Part shown: positions 51,251 through 64,000 of the stretch, piece after piece
Layout of the letters: each line of letters opens with the position of its first letter
Numbering within the stretch: position 1 is the first letter of the stretch
NCBI GenBank assembly: GCA_013398055.1
Contig: VZRS01015014.1
Location: forward strand, 62,102-126,101
DNA from: Ifrita kowaldi
Taxonomy: Eukaryota > Chordata > Aves > Passeriformes > Cinclosomatidae
Direction of reading: 5' to 3'
Length of the DNA stretch: 64,000 bases
Position numbers and translations under genes: made by a program
Notes under the pieces: model-generated
What the model saw: the letters and a program-made list of their open reading frames with translations, nothing else
The model's database searches: none
Told to the model about the DNA's origin: nothing

Positions 51251-54200
51251 ATTAGTTGGAAGGAACGGAAAACACCTAATAGAAACTAATCTTATTTATG
51301 CATCACTATTGGTACATGTGGCACTAGAGAAAGACATTGCAGCAGGCTTTCGGTTGGTATAAATTATCAGAGAGCTGCAGGAGAGACTCTCTTGCCTCCC
51401 TGTCCTTGTCTTGTGCCAAGGGTATTACAGTCTAATTAATACAGATAACATGAGTGCAGACGCCTACCTGTTGGGCGCCGTTGGAATATTAACACAAGGG
51501 GAGGGCTGGGGGAAGGCTCTTAAAGAAGGCTTATTTTATTTAGTTCATTTGTTTAGCAATGTTTTGATGGTCAGAAAACCCTGGCAATGAGTAGAGCCCA
51601 AGAGGCAATTAGCAATGGGGCAGAAAATGTAATGAGCCAAAAAATGAATTAACTTGAGCAGACTAGGCACAGACACAAGGGGCCAATGCTTTTTGCTAGT
51701 TTATAACCCCTGTCCCTCTGCTGAATTCAAAAAAGTAGGAGGAGATGTGATTTAACATAGAAACAGCCTGCAGGATATTTCCTACCACACCCGGGGTAGC
51801 TCTTCTCTGCACAAAGCACCAGCTGATGTGGTGGCAGGCAAGCAGGCAGCCTGGATCAGCTCTTGCCTAAAGCCAGCCTCTCTCCGTAAAGTTTCCTTCC
51901 ATTACCACCACGGAGGAGGGCAGAACACTGTGAAAACCAGCACCCAGCAGGCTGCCACCATGCCCAAGAACAGGGGGCAGCCAGGGGTATCCTGTCAGAC
52001 AGCAGCTCCCAGCACTGCCCTGCCAAGGCAGCAAGGCTAGTGGCAGCAAGAGTGGGGCTAGTGGAGTACGGCAAGCCAAATTTTTCTTTCTTTGCCTGAG
52101 TTTCTTTTGGTCCTTTGTTTATTTTTTTCCCTTGACGGCTTTCAGGTTTTGCTATTAGCAAACATACATACTTTGTATAGGAATTCATTCTAAGTCATGG
52201 GCTGATATTGTTTTCAGCTTGTACGAAACCATAAGCATTTTCACCACACTCAAACTGTTTACATATTTTGCTTTTACAATGAACTTGTTTCCCTGTCTCT
52301 GACAGCAGTTTGTGAACATCACAGGGAAAAAAGCATAGGCAATTGCTCTTGCAGGTACACAGGGGTGGTAACTACCCAGCTTCCACAGGGGGACACAAGA
52401 GGTAACTATCACCCAAATTGTCATGTTAGCCATCCTGCTAGCCATTAGAATCAAAGATAATGATTTGTAGTTTAGAGAGCTGCTTGACTGAATCACAGAA
52501 AAACACAACTGCCCCCAAGTGTGTGCTAGGATGATTTTCAACCCATGCTGCAGTTCTGCAACGCTCGGTCTTACACGGCCCATAGGCTTTGTCCTGAGGG
52601 AGATTATTCCAGCAAAAACCTAAAGTTGTTATGTGGAGTTCAGGAAGGGAAACTTTGAGGAGGGAAAAAAAAAGTCCACATCATTTTAATTCCCTTCTTG
52701 CATGGATAGTTCAATGCCAAATAAAAGGACAGGAAAGTCACAAAGCACACACACTTCAACACTGCTCCTTTCTCCCTGGGCCATGCCCAGTGCTATTTCA
52801 TCATGGCTAGGGGACTTTGGGGGTAGCGGGAGCAGAAGGAAAAGAAGAAAGGTGATCTTTAAAAGAACAGAACTGTTGAAAATTCAGAGCAAACGAGTCA
52901 ATTCATAGCTTTATCAGCATATAGCAAGTGGAATAGCAAGATATTCCTCGTCAAAGAGGAAAGGCCCCAAATGGATAAAGGTTAAGATAAAGGGGCAGAA
53001 TTTCTGCCTGGCTCCGTGCAGCTCACAGCTGCTCTGACATTGGCTGGATCTTTGGTCTTTTTCAGGTGAACTATCACTGAGCATAGGAAAGTCATGACCA
53101 GCTTCCTGAGCATCCCAGTGGAAAAAAAAAGCAAAGGGTCTAATCCAAATCTTTGACACTTTATATCAACAACTGTATATCTTTGCCTCAGCTCCTGCCA
53201 GCCTCAGAAGTTAAATGGACAGCACTGTTCATTTCTTATGCCTACACTGCTGCATTGCTTTTAGTGAAGCTGTGGGTTGTAATTGAGAGTCTGGTAAGGA
53301 TCCCTTTTCACTGAGTGATGTTACAATCTTCTTTGCTGGAATTATTCTAGCCTTGTAATAGCTCTTTTTAAAGAATAGTCTGATCTACTTTCCAAAATCT
53401 TCTGCAGAAAATAAGTTGCATTCATAACACAGGAATGAGATTGAAATCCAAGGCCTTACCCAGCAATATCTCACTCCCCTCAGGACATGTCTTGATGATC
53501 CCTCTGTGTGGTGGTGCTTCAGCAGCAGCAGAAGAAACAGCTTTCAGCAAGGATCCTGACAGATCAGAGACAATAAGCCTTCACAGCCCAGGGATATCAG
53601 GCAAGCAGGAGACAAAGAGCTCAAAGTTCAGCCCCACACATATCCAATCTGCCTGGAATAGCTAGGTTACCCTTCACCTGGGCACAGGAGCAATACCAGC
53701 AAAACCTATTCTCTTTGGCTTCTCTGCCCAAAACATCCCATATGGATTATAAAGATTAAATGGGAAGGGTTGTTCTGCTCACAGCTACCCCCACTAAAGA
53801 GTTGCTTCTCATCTCTGAGGACTTGCCTAAACACAGTGGTGAGATTCATGGCTTTCCTTTACTGCAATGGAGAGACTGCACCAATGCCCACAGCAAAACT
53901 GAATTTCTTCTCTATTTTTCTATCCCTGTCTCTCTTATTCCTTCATTTGCAATCCTCTCCTCTCTAAAGTTAGCTCTGCCATCATTACTTGCACTGAGCG
54001 CACATTAGACTAGTCTCTCAGGAATTAATGAGAAAGCTTAGCAAAGGAAGATAACATAGGGATCAGGATAGCAGCTTCTTTATGCCTGGATTTTGGAGGC
54101 ACAAATCTACCTTCAGTTCTCACCAATTTCACAAAGAGCTTCAAGAAATTAACTCTTGTGACATGACTTGTTTTCCACTGGGTTGCTGTAAGACAACCCC

Positions 54201-57200
54201 CGATGGACACAAAGAAATGAAAGTCCAAGCAGGCACATGCTAAAACCCACAGAGGTAAGGCCACACCATAACTAGTGGGGGAGTACCTAGATTTGCTAGG
54301 CCAGCATGGTCCAAAAAGGTCAAGCCATGGTGTTGGCTTTGTTAGAAGAAGCAACCATGTGGTGTCTGCCACAATGACAAAGAAATTGCCATTTTGGAAT
54401 AGGTAGCCTTTTTAATAGGGGTTGCTTTAAGTTATCGCTGTAAAATTTTTTACAGTGTTTTGTGATTCACTTCCCTTATGACAAGGCAGAAGATGTATTT
54501 CTGTAGGAACTGTGGCCAGTCTGACTGGTTAGAAAGGAAAGCACCTGTATTTCTGCTTTGACTATAATCAGGAAGAGTTAATCCAGTCACACATTTCCAT
54601 AGGACATAGACCAGACGGAATAAGCGTCTCTTCTTTCCCTTCCTGGTAGTTCCCCTTCTGAGAAATAGGGGAAACAGCCAAACTTCTAACTACAAATGTT
54701 TCCCACCAGGAAATGGAGAGAAACTGAACATCTCATCCCATATCTTCTCCTCCTCTCTGCCTGCTTTCCTGCTTGAATGGAAAAAAGAGTACTCATTTCA
54801 AGCATCTTACAGTAACGCGTGGAGGACGCCTCAGGCTGCTATTTTGCAAATGAACGACGAAGCCCAGATACGAACTGAGGATCAGACTGTAGTCATAATA
54901 AAACTACTGTCTGCACATGTGATTATTGGTAGCAGTGGGAACATGAGAAATTCATAGGCTGAGACACAACGAGCTCCCTTAAAGTCTGAGCATTCTTCTG
55001 TAATTTGAATAGATTAGGGGTGCAAATCCCCCAGGATTTAATCTTACAAGTACATTTTCCTGGCACTTCATACTTTGCCAAAAAGAGCTTCCCAGAGGTG
55101 TCTTTTCCCCTCCCACTATTTCTATCCTTCTGCACTTAGTTCCAGCAGCAAGCATGGGAAGAACGGGGCAAACCCAAAAACTGTCTTATTTTGAAACTCA
55201 GTGATCCTCTTTGGATTTGAAAGATTGGGCCAAGCTGTATGCGTGAGAAAATTATTGACACTCCTTGTAATTAACTAGTCCAGTCAGTTCAGTTTTAATG
55301 CTTATTTCTATATCTTTAAGCTTCTATCACAGAAAATATGCCTGTAGTTTTCTTGACATCCAGGTGTAGCAGTGATCTTCTCATAAAAGATATCTTACCC
55401 CAAAGGGCAGATAGCTCCCTGTATTTTTTTTCCCCAAACACTAATACAACTAAAAGAGTTTCTTGAAGAATAAATGGGGTATAGGCACAGAAGCACTTTT
55501 TTTGCATTGCAAATACAGAAGATCAGATTCCAAACTGCTGAATATGATATAAATATAGCCTCTTACAGATTAAAATTAATGGAAATACATAGCCCTGTTG
55601 ACTTCATTTGGCTTTGGATCAGCCAAATGGATCGCTATACATATCCAAAGCAAAGGCGATTTTGACATAGGCACAAAGGCTAGACACAAGAACCAGAAAT
55701 CTGGAATCTGGAAGACAAATAAGCCACCCATATAAAAATATTCCATGACTTTTAATGCTGCAAATATTTGCAGTAATGACTTCTCCCAAGATTTTCAGAT
55801 GATCTATGTGTTCCCTAGGTCTCATCTGCTTTTCTGCCATGACCCTAATTTTATTCAAATGCAGCACACAGAAAAGAAACATTGCCTTTTTCCTTAGCTT
55901 GATTATGCTGTTATATAACAGACCAAAACCCATGAAAATGGGAAATGCAGAAGAAAATCCAGACCACAAAAAAGCATATGTGCAGGAATGATAAAAAAAT
56001 CAATTGCTAAAATTACTTTCTTGGTATTAGCTTTTAGGCAGCAGTGGACAAACAGAAAAAAAGAAAGTCTCCTTCTAACTCTTATCTGAAGATAAGAATG
56101 CCTGAAGTATTTGGATTTGCAAAGCTGTGTTGGCATCTTGTGAATTCAGTTTTGCACTGAGTCACGCAAATCCATTCTCTTCTAACATCAACATTTCTCC
56201 TCTCTCTGGTTAAGTGTAAGGGATGACCAAAAAAACAACCCACTTAGGGAAAACACCAGTGGTATTTCCTCACCAAGTCCCCTACTGCAGCCTGATCTTC
56301 ATCATGGCTCTGTTGTAAATTTCCCCTCTAATTGCCGAGCACTTGCTCACCAGGCCACCAGCAACAACGCTCCTGGACCTATGCACAGATCCAAACAGCA
56401 CAAGCACCGCTGAAGAGCATTGCAGGTTGCTTCATCTGTCCCCTTTTATTTATATTTTTTTCCCTTACACATTTCTTGGCCTTCCTATGACATAGCAATG
56501 TGATAGAGAACGTGCCTATCAGACAAAAATCTCAGAGTAAAGCGAGGCATAAAATTTTAGAAAGACATTTTCCACTAAATTCGTAGTCTTCTGCTGTAGT
56601 AAACATTTCTGCTATGCTGCGTTGATGATGATTAATAGAAGACTTGACACAAAACAAACAAGATATAAGAATGGTATTCATTGTCCTTCTCTCAGCACAT
56701 TTTCTTCTAAGCTCTTTCCAGATTAGAAAATAAATTGTTTTTCAGGATTTAGGTATTTCCAGTTGTGGAATCAAAAAAGATAGGAATCAAATTATTGAGA
56801 TATAGGAATTTTCAAGCTATGACTAAAAGGCAAGAGCGAATTTCTTTCCTAACAGGAGAGTGTGAAGACACAGCCGCTTCCTTTGAAGGACAGTGTGAAA
56901 ATTCAGACAGGCTTCCATGCTGCTCCAAATGAGTGCAAAATAAAGCAGGCACTCCAGATCTTCTTGGGAAGAGTCTCAGAAAGAGCTGGAAAAAGAATCA
57001 TACTTCTGGAGAAGGGATAACTGGCTTTCTGAAGGGTTCTAAAGACAGAGATTGATTCACATCCCAAGGCAGTGCACCAGGACAAATGTAATTTCCTGGA
57101 TGTTAAGAGTTATTAACACCATTAATGGCATGGTAGTGGCAGATCACATCTGACCACAGCAGAGTAGCTGTGAGACAGAAGTGACAGGCTTTCAGAGTAA

Positions 57201-59199
57201 AACACTTCATTGGTATTGTGTAAACTGGCGCTAAGAGATGGCTGTAAAACAAAAAGCCTTAACTGCTGATGAAAGTGAGAGCACCATCCAAACTGCACCC
57301 TCAAAACACCTGACCTTCGTGGGAGAGCTGCTGCGTTTTTGTCTCCCAAAAACTCTGGTTCCTTTTGCACATGTTGCTTTAGTGTTCATGGGTCCTGTTC
57401 CTCCCTCCTCAAACAAGACACACCGGCACCAGATCTCTCAGAACACCTCTCCCAACATCCTTTAGGAAAGCTGTCATATCAGGAGCCACTTTGCTTTTCA
57501 GTCCTGACTTCCCTCCCAGCACATACACAGAGGAGACAGGGACAAAACATTTCAGATTTCAAATCACTGACACAAAGGTTCTTAACACAAAGACTCCTGT
57601 GAGCCACAAATATTCCCAGATTCCTTTGCTTTAAATCAAATACTTTCATACTTAGAAATTTCTGGTGGTGCCTTAATTTTGGAACATGCAAACTGCCATT
57701 CACAGAGTATCAAGGTTTGGGACCTAGTCGATTCTTCCCAATAAATATGACAAGAAAGCAGCTCTAATAACTTGTGTGATGCTTTTTCCTGTACTTTTTT
57801 AAATTTTTTTTTTAATTGTTTTTTATTTTCTGCAATGAAAGAGAGAACCTGGGAGATAGCAGGAACCAAGGTTGATCTAACAGGCAAACACAATATATTT
57901 GTCATGGTTTTCATGTTATATTTCCCATATGCATGTTAGTGCTACCTTTCCACTGGTAGAAGAGAGAAACTCTTGTCCCACCATGTTGTTATCAGTTTCA
58001 GCAGCATAAACTGAGCTTTTCACTATAAGAAGAAATGATTCATGAATCCATCTCATTTGTCTTTTGTTTAGATGGAAGCATCTCTCTTTCCCCAGCAGAA
58101 GAAAAATGGTCACTACCTTTATTTTTCACCTCGTCTATAATCGATTATCTCCTTGCCAGGGAAAAAAAGGGATAGAGCCTCTTCTGCAAAAGAAGAAATG
58201 ACCCCTTGCTGGAAGGACTTAACCCAGGCACAAAACCATGGTTGCTAGAATTTTCTTTATTGCTACTTCTTTCCTTTATTGCTGCCTTTTCAGACAGAGG
58301 CCTCCTGAGAGTACCCTCATAGCGGGCACCCGAACATGAGACCTCTGGGTGCAAACATATGAGCCCTACCTGTTGCATTAATGTAGGATCCCTATCAGCT
58401 GTCACTTAGAGCAGCCCCGACGTGCTCCTTCAGGACTCCCTGCTCTAGGTTAGAGGCTGCTGCAGCCCTGAACAGCAGGAGTCCATTCTTGCATATTTTA
58501 TTGATCGCAGTGTGCACTTAGGCAACACTTTTTTTTTTCATTTAACATTTATTTAACAATTGCTTTCACAACCTGGCACAAAGGTGGAGGTTTGCTCTCG
58601 TGTCCCCAAAGGAGAGTGCAATCTGACATGGTGGAGTGGATGTAGTGCTGAGGGCAGTGCAAACAGCCCCTCTGAATGCCAGGGAACAGTGTGTGTGTGA
58701 GGGAGGGGGGGATGGGGAGGTGTTGCAGCACCACTGCAGGTACTGGGAAGATAGAGACCAGCAGCATCCCATATCCTGGACAGTCACCACAGAGGCAGCT
58801 GAAAAAACCTGTCAGACTGGGAAGGCTCAATAACAAAAACATTCTTCTATTTAAAGAATGATCCCATTGATGCCCTCAGGCTTGCCCTGGTAAAAACCTC
58901 CTGGTCTTCTGCCTCTATAGCTGGACTGCAGCCATACAGACATAACATTGCCCAGCATTTTATTTCCACACATCTTTAAAAAGAGAGCTGCTATAAATCG
59001 TTTTCAAGTTACAGAGTATTTTGTTCCCCAGACAATACTTCAGTTCCCTATAATTACAGATAAATGAAGAAGTGTTCCGGTAATTATGCTAGCAAAGAGC
59101 ATTCACTTTCGGAGAAGGATATTTTAAAAATATTCTGGGAAACTGCAGGTAAAGAAAAAAGAAGCTTGGTTTGCTCTCCTCTCCCCAGCTCTGGTGAGG
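51251..59199. other. Unique non-coding DNA, no gene seen
   Basis: No coding exon or recognised mobile element. A perfect 8-bp-arm hairpin ctgtaaaa/ttttacag lies at 54438-54455. Near 54850-54880 the words cccagatacgaactgaggatcagact faintly recall a reverse-oriented SINE head but could not be extended. Several A/T runs are present (for example around 57795-57815 and 58531). Confidence 0.5.
54438..54455. repeat. Perfect 8-bp-arm hairpin
   Basis: ctgtaaaa and ttttacag are exact reverse complements with a 2-nt tt loop, forming an 18-base structure in AT-rich DNA. It is likely chance or a small local inversion. Confidence 0.6.
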
Positions 59200-59766
59200 G
59201 TTGCAATAACCCCAAAAGCCAATCATATCCTAGGCTGCATCCAAAGCAGCATGGCCATCAGGGCAATGGAGGGGATTCTGCTCCTCTACTCCTGCTGCAC
59301 CTGCAGTCCTGCACCCAGCTCTGGGGCCCCCAGCACAGGAAGCACATGGACCTGTTGGAGCGAGCTCAGGTGAGTGACACCAAGATGATCAGAGGGATGG
59401 AGCACCTCTCCTGTGCGGAAAGGCTCAGAAAATTGGGTTTATTCAGCCTGGAAAAGAGAAGGCTTCAGGGTGAATTGTGATCTTGCAGTACCTGAAGGAC
59501 CCTGCAAAAAAGGAGAGAGTCTCTTTACAAGGGCATGTAGTGATAGGAAAAGGGGGAGTGGCTTCAAATTGAAAGGGGGTAGGTTTAGATTAGATATTAG
59601 GAGGAAATTCTTTACTATGAGGATGATGAGGCACTGGCGCAGGTGGCCCTGAAAACCTGTGGATGCCCCATGCCTGGGAGTGTTCGAGGCCAGGCTGAAT
59701 GGTGATTTGAGTGACCTGGTCTAGTGGAAGGTGGACCTGCCCATGGCCTTTCTACGATTCTGTGAT
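59200..59766 (+). mobile_element. CR1 LINE, 5'-truncated copy with ORF2 C-terminus and 3' tail
   Basis: This is the clearest mobile element in the window. It starts inside ORF2. A frame ending at 59480 reads QLWGPQHRKHMDLLERAQ, then TKMIRGMEHLSCAERLRKLG and LFSLEKRRLQGEL, which is the conserved C-terminal part of avian CR1 reverse transcriptase after the YADD region. Then come the family's non-frame-preserved downstream words: ttacaagggcatgtagtgatagga, ggtttagattagatatta, gaggcactggcgcaggtggccc, gtggatgccccat and gacctggtctagtgg. It ends in ctacgattctgtgat, matching the CR1 terminal ATTCTRTGAT repeat. The copy lacks about 40 bp of tail (the ggggttgg...ccaacccaaacc part that is present at 29812) between tgcccatggc and the terminal repeat. 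Stops and small indels show it is inactive. Start is approximate because the 5' edge fades near 59200. Confidence 0.93.
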
Positions 59767-60560
59767 CTTCCCCAAGAAATGCACAGCAGGTTGGGGACCA
59801 GCACCTCCCACTGCCCTCAGTGGAGCCAGAGCAGGACCGGGCACAAGAGCTGCCCATGAGTCAGCAAGTGGGGCTAAAGCCCCAACACTGAGATGAGGGA
59901 GCTGGAACCTCTTTGAAGGAGTCCCTTTGCAGGTGCTGCTTTGAGTATCTGGGCTCACACTGACTTTCATCCTCCCTATCTCAGCCAAGAGAAATGCAGT
60001 CTGGTGCTGCCAACAAGTCAGTTGCCACAAAGACTTCCCCTCAGCTCTTCAGCAAGGAGCACTTTTCTGTCTGCTCTTCTGGGGGATATAGGCTCCTCCC
60101 ATGTCTAGGCCCTGATTTACCCCATTTCTACCCACAAGCAAGTGGCTAAATGCTGTGGCAGCACACGGCACTTTTACACACACCTTGCACAAGTGACGGT
60201 GGGAGAGGAAAGGAGATGCAAGCTCAGGCTTCATCAACCTAACCAGAGAAGCTACAGACCACAGGAGACTGCAGACCATCTCTCAGAAAACCAAAGTATT
60301 GGTTTTCATTAAGAATGCTCAAAAATGCTGGTTTTTTAGATTTGAAGGGGAAGATGGCAGAAGCATTTCTGTTAGTCTTCAGTGACTTTGCTGAGACCAT
60401 CTGTAATAAAAGAAGAAAAGGAGGGTACATGAGATGCGGGCCGGGTGCAGCATGTTATAATGATGCATCTCCTGGAGAAAACGTCGCCTTCAGATGAGAC
60501 ATTTCCCCAAGAACACTGTCACTCACGGCTTACTGCAGGTGTCAGGTGCCCCAGCTATTG

Positions 60561-60575
60561 TTATTATTATTATTA
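60561..60575. repeat. (TTA)5 microsatellite
   Basis: Five uninterrupted TTA units following ccagctattg. Confidence 0.9.
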
Positions 60576-60894
60576 GATATTTGCCGAGTGCCAGCAGTGC
60601 ACCTGGTGCTCATCATCAGCTCAAATAAGCTGCTGATTTTTAACAGTGGACTGACTGCATTTCCACTTGTGAAAATTTGCCTGTTTGCTTCTTCAGGCAC
60701 TCTCTTCTCCAAGGGGAATTATGCAATATACTTTTGTTTCCTTCCTCCAGGACTTTTGGTACCTGTTATTTTTTTAAGCACGCAACAGCCCAGCTTCTCA
60801 CCACAGTAAGCCAGTCTTTTTTATCCGTCATCTCTTCGGGATCAGATCGCTAATTCACGTACAGGATAAGACAACTGCCAAATTATTATACTAC

Positions 60895-61290
60895 AAAGAG
60901 AAGATCTTCAGACACCTGTCATCTTGATGAAAGCAGCACCATCAACTGACCTTTGCCAGTTCAAGGTCGATAATGAGACAAGTCAGGCAGGAAGAGCAGC
61001 GTGTGCTGACTCCATTAACGCTGGCTGTGTGCACACTCAGTAGCACTGCGTCTCCTGTCAATTAGTGTGGGTAAACTAGGGACTGCTGATTGCCAGAGAC
61101 ATGGCATAGCGAGCTGCTGCTACCTTTACTTCTACACCCTGCTGCATTTTAATTAGCTCCGTTCCCCTGACTATTTCTTCAGAGCTTCATTACTGCCGTC
61201 TTCAAGAAACTCAAGGCAAGCCTTTTACATTGCACATCGCTAATGAGAAGAGATGTGAACATCCTCACCACGGAGTTGGATAATGCCGGA
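60895..61290. other. Candidate conserved non-coding element (unverified)
   Basis: Non-repetitive sequence with homeodomain-type words (tgtcaattagtg, ttttaattagctcc, cgctaatgag), a nuclear-receptor-like ctgacctttgcc near 60948, and scattered CpGs (ggtcgataa, aacgctgg, ctgcgtctc, gccgtc, cacggag, gccggac). The texture is like a developmental enhancer. There is no direct evidence of conservation. Confidence 0.2.
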
Positions 61291-64000
61291 CTGTCTGCAT
61301 GAGCACATGAGGGGGCATGGGAAGATTTAAGGGGCTTCTCGGCATAATGCAGTGTAAACATCGCTCAGAGATGGCAAAAGAATAGAATGAGCCAGAGCCC
61401 ACAAGGAAAGGTATTCCCAAAATGACCAAAAGCATAGGACAGAAAAATGGTGCACGGTCCATGATGCGCGCAGGTGAACGTGTGTGTGTCCTTGCATCAG
61501 GTGTGGTTTCAGTAAGGATTTTTAACGCCCACCCACATCCACTACAGTTTAATAGCCTGAGCTGGTAAGTTAGGAAATAGAGAGTTGCCCCAAGGGGCGC
61601 CGTCTTTGGCTCGCACAGTCCATGCGGGGCACGGACAGCAGCCACGAAGAGTTGACAGACAAAGGACCTGGGGCATCTCTCCGTCATTTCCAAGATTTCC
61701 CATGGAGCGCCACAGCTTTTCAACAGAAAGACAGGTGTTTGTAATTTTTTTTGCTGTATTTTTAACCTTTTTTTGCAGTCAGTTTGATACTATCAGTGTG
61801 GCTGTTCTAATTTTCCTTGAGTTTCAATTATATTTGAAGCAAATTGTGATAGACAATTGCTGTCTTTACAGACAAGTGCTGGCCAGACCCACTTACAAAG
61901 AGCTTCAGGTTAAAGCATTAGGGTCTCTACAGCTCTCCTTTCACAATACACAGATGTGCTTGGTGCAGGTCAGCTTGGTGAGGGATTCACATTGGCGTTT
62001 TGAGTCAAAGTCTCAATCCTGTTCTGTTTTTACAGTTTCATCAGCATATGAGTGGTTCTGCTGCTACTTGGCTCAGGCATCTATAAATCCCAGCTATAAC
62101 TCAGTATGAATACTACCTGAGTCCTACTCCCTGCCCTGTATGACCACCAGCATTCATTCCATTCTCACAACAACAGCTCTTTTAATTAACTTCTCTCATA
62201 CGTCACTCATGTCCTTACAGACTTGCAGCTAATGAGCCAGCAAATCTACTTTGGGATTGTTTTCCTCAGTGAGCGCGGGTACAAATCTTGTAGATGCCAC
62301 AAAAAGTTGTGATAAGAGCATTCATGCTGGAGATGTTGGAGAAGTCGTGGGATGGTCTAAAGAAATTCTGTTTTCTACATGGCTTCAGGAGCTTCTGGAT
62401 AAGAGGTGGAAAATTAATTAGGTTGAGGTTTTTTCTGACAGTCCTTTTATTCTCAGCAACCATTCGGAAATCAAGGATGTGTCTCCTTCAGTTTAGTAGC
62501 TGATTTACTGCTTTAGAAGAAAAGGTTCCTCATAACAGTATCTCCCTGGGAAACCTCCTTTACAGTTAGTGACCCAGCTTCATTTGGTGTTTATTGCTTT
62601 CTCTGCATTGAGCAAACTTAGGCCTAGAGACAGCTCTGCATTGAAAGTGGCTTCTATATCCTTTCAGCTGCTTCTGGACCTGCCCAGGAACACCTGCTGT
62701 CCTCTAAGTGACTGTCCGTACAACAAACCAGTCCTCCTGGAGAGGATGCTCCCATGAGTGTGACATGGAGGGAAGAAAGCAAACCAGAGAAGCTGGCTGG
62801 ACACAGGGGAGAACTCTCATCATCCTGTCAGGAAGTGGTGCAGGACTGTGCCTCTCTGGTGAGCCTGTGGCTCATCACAGAGTTGTTCTACAATGGCACA
62901 TTCTGGCCTTAGCATATGCTTCCATTATCAAAAATAATAAAACTAACCCACCTCAAAACAGAAACACTGCCTTCCCCCACATGTACCTGGAGCTCTGTTT
63001 TTTTTATTTTCCTTGAAGGACTAAAAGAAACCTACTTTGCACCCAGGCATAAAATATCATTAAAAAAAAAATCACATCATCAAAACAGGATTTGTTTTTC
63101 TAAAGTGCCTCTACCTGATGGGGTTTTTGTTTCCTCTGAAACAAGAGGCTGCTGTCAGCCCTCTGCATTCTCCCAAAGCTAACTGGAAAAAAAATAGTCC
63201 TTTCTTTCTTAAGGCAAATAACCATTATCCAGAAAAGCCTGGACACCCAGCACTGCTTCTCCTTTTATTCCTCACCCACGAGCAGTCAGATTGCTTCAAC
63301 ATTCATGCTGTGCCATCTAACAAATGCTTGCTAGCCACCTGTGTGGATATCTTTAAAACAGTAACTTTAAAAAACACCCACCAGCATCCAAACATATGGA
63401 TATGTGCCTGAGGGTTGGATACATTCTGTACATACAGTTATTCTCATGCCTGGTGCAATCTGATAGTCCATCTATGCTGTTGCAGGGACACCTCCCTGCA
63501 TCCTCCCACAGGCTCCTACACAGCAGTTCAGGATCAGCCAGTGGGTATCAGTGGTAGCCACAATCTAAATTCTCTTTATCATCTCAGTGTTTGCACTTTA
63601 TCGTGCAACCCTGATTGGTAAAGCTAGAGCTGACATAAAGGAATTGTATTTCAGAGGAAATGCATGAAGTCATACAGATGATGGCAAGGACGGGTGCAAG
63701 TCTGTTGCCACAGGGGAGCATCGCTTCACAAACCTCTCAGCAGAGCAGGTGAAGCCACTTTTACCAACTCTGGCTATTCTATTAGAAATATCTTTTTATT
63801 TATTTTTCATATTGCTCCAGCTGTGCATGCCCGCACAGCATGAGGCTGACTTGAGGAGCCTGAAAATATTAGCATTAAAGCTCAAAATAGAAGCAAACCA
63901 CTCCAGATCCCAAATCTCTTCTCTACAGGTGACAGGATCGCTGCCTAGAAAAGTGCTTCTTTTCCCACGCTTGATTATAATTTTTCCATTAAGATGAATT

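Larger units (their letters stand above)
59767..64000. other. Unique non-coding DNA, no gene seen
   Basis: No exon or further LINE tail recognised. It contains a (TTA)5 run at 60561 and a candidate conserved element at 60895-61290. Longer open frames (61265-61723 minus, 152 codons; 61585-62109 plus, 174 codons) lack any family motif and overlap each other on opposite strands, as chance frames do. Confidence 0.5.

Noticed and set aside
54840..54900. Reverse-oriented SINE head around cccagatacgaactgagg
   Set aside because: One box B-like word without the matching body or box A is not enough.
61585..62109. 174-codon plus-strand frame
   Set aside because: Overlaps a 152-codon frame on the opposite strand and has no domain character; best explained as chance.

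Overview
The window reads as ordinary vertebrate nuclear DNA, most likely from a bird. The evidence is two 3'-end copies of the CR1 LINE, carrying the family's tail motifs (aacctggtctagt and a terminal TTCTGTGAT). There are very few other recognisable repeats, the base composition is AT-leaning, and no open reading frame looks like a protein. I cannot name the species, chromosome or flanking genes. I found no protein-coding exon, tRNA, rRNA, CRISPR array or bacterial-type operon. The longest open frames (up to about 200 codons) have no family signature and fit chance, or in one case high GC, so I annotate no CDS.

Layout from left to right. 1-6.6 kb is unique AT-rich DNA with small tandem repeats and a short hairpin. 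6.57-6.99 kb holds a badly decayed L2-clade-like reverse-transcriptase fossil. 11.09-12.56 kb holds two near-identical ~735 bp copies joined through a single N, which I read as an assembly duplication of two haplotypes. 15.15 kb has a (TATTT)n microsatellite. 17.08-17.43 kb is a small isolated CpG-rich block, the only promoter-like composition in the window. 17.4-38.2 kb is mostly unique, with microsatellites, a short CR1 tail at 29.8 kb and hairpins at 33.5 and 34.5 kb. 38.21-38.43 kb is a CR1/L3-like reverse-transcriptase fossil. 39.75 kb is a short N gap inside a G homopolymer. 41.24-41.42 kb may be another LINE fossil. 51.05-51.25 kb is an ancient tRNA-derived SINE with a MIR/CORE-SINE-like body. 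59.20-59.77 kb is the clearest CR1 copy.

No genes work together here. The best description is an intergenic or intronic stretch of an avian genome: a graveyard of old LINE and SINE fragments, possible conserved non-coding elements (notably 49.4-50.1 and 60.9-61.3 kb) and two assembly problems. I did not see a new biological system. The most useful outcomes are the false-duplication call, the deep LINE/SINE fossils recognised from translated motifs, the isolated CpG block, and a strong 15-bp-stem hairpin at 34.47 kb beside a 14-bp perfect palindrome. All family assignments come from memory of consensus features, not from a search.
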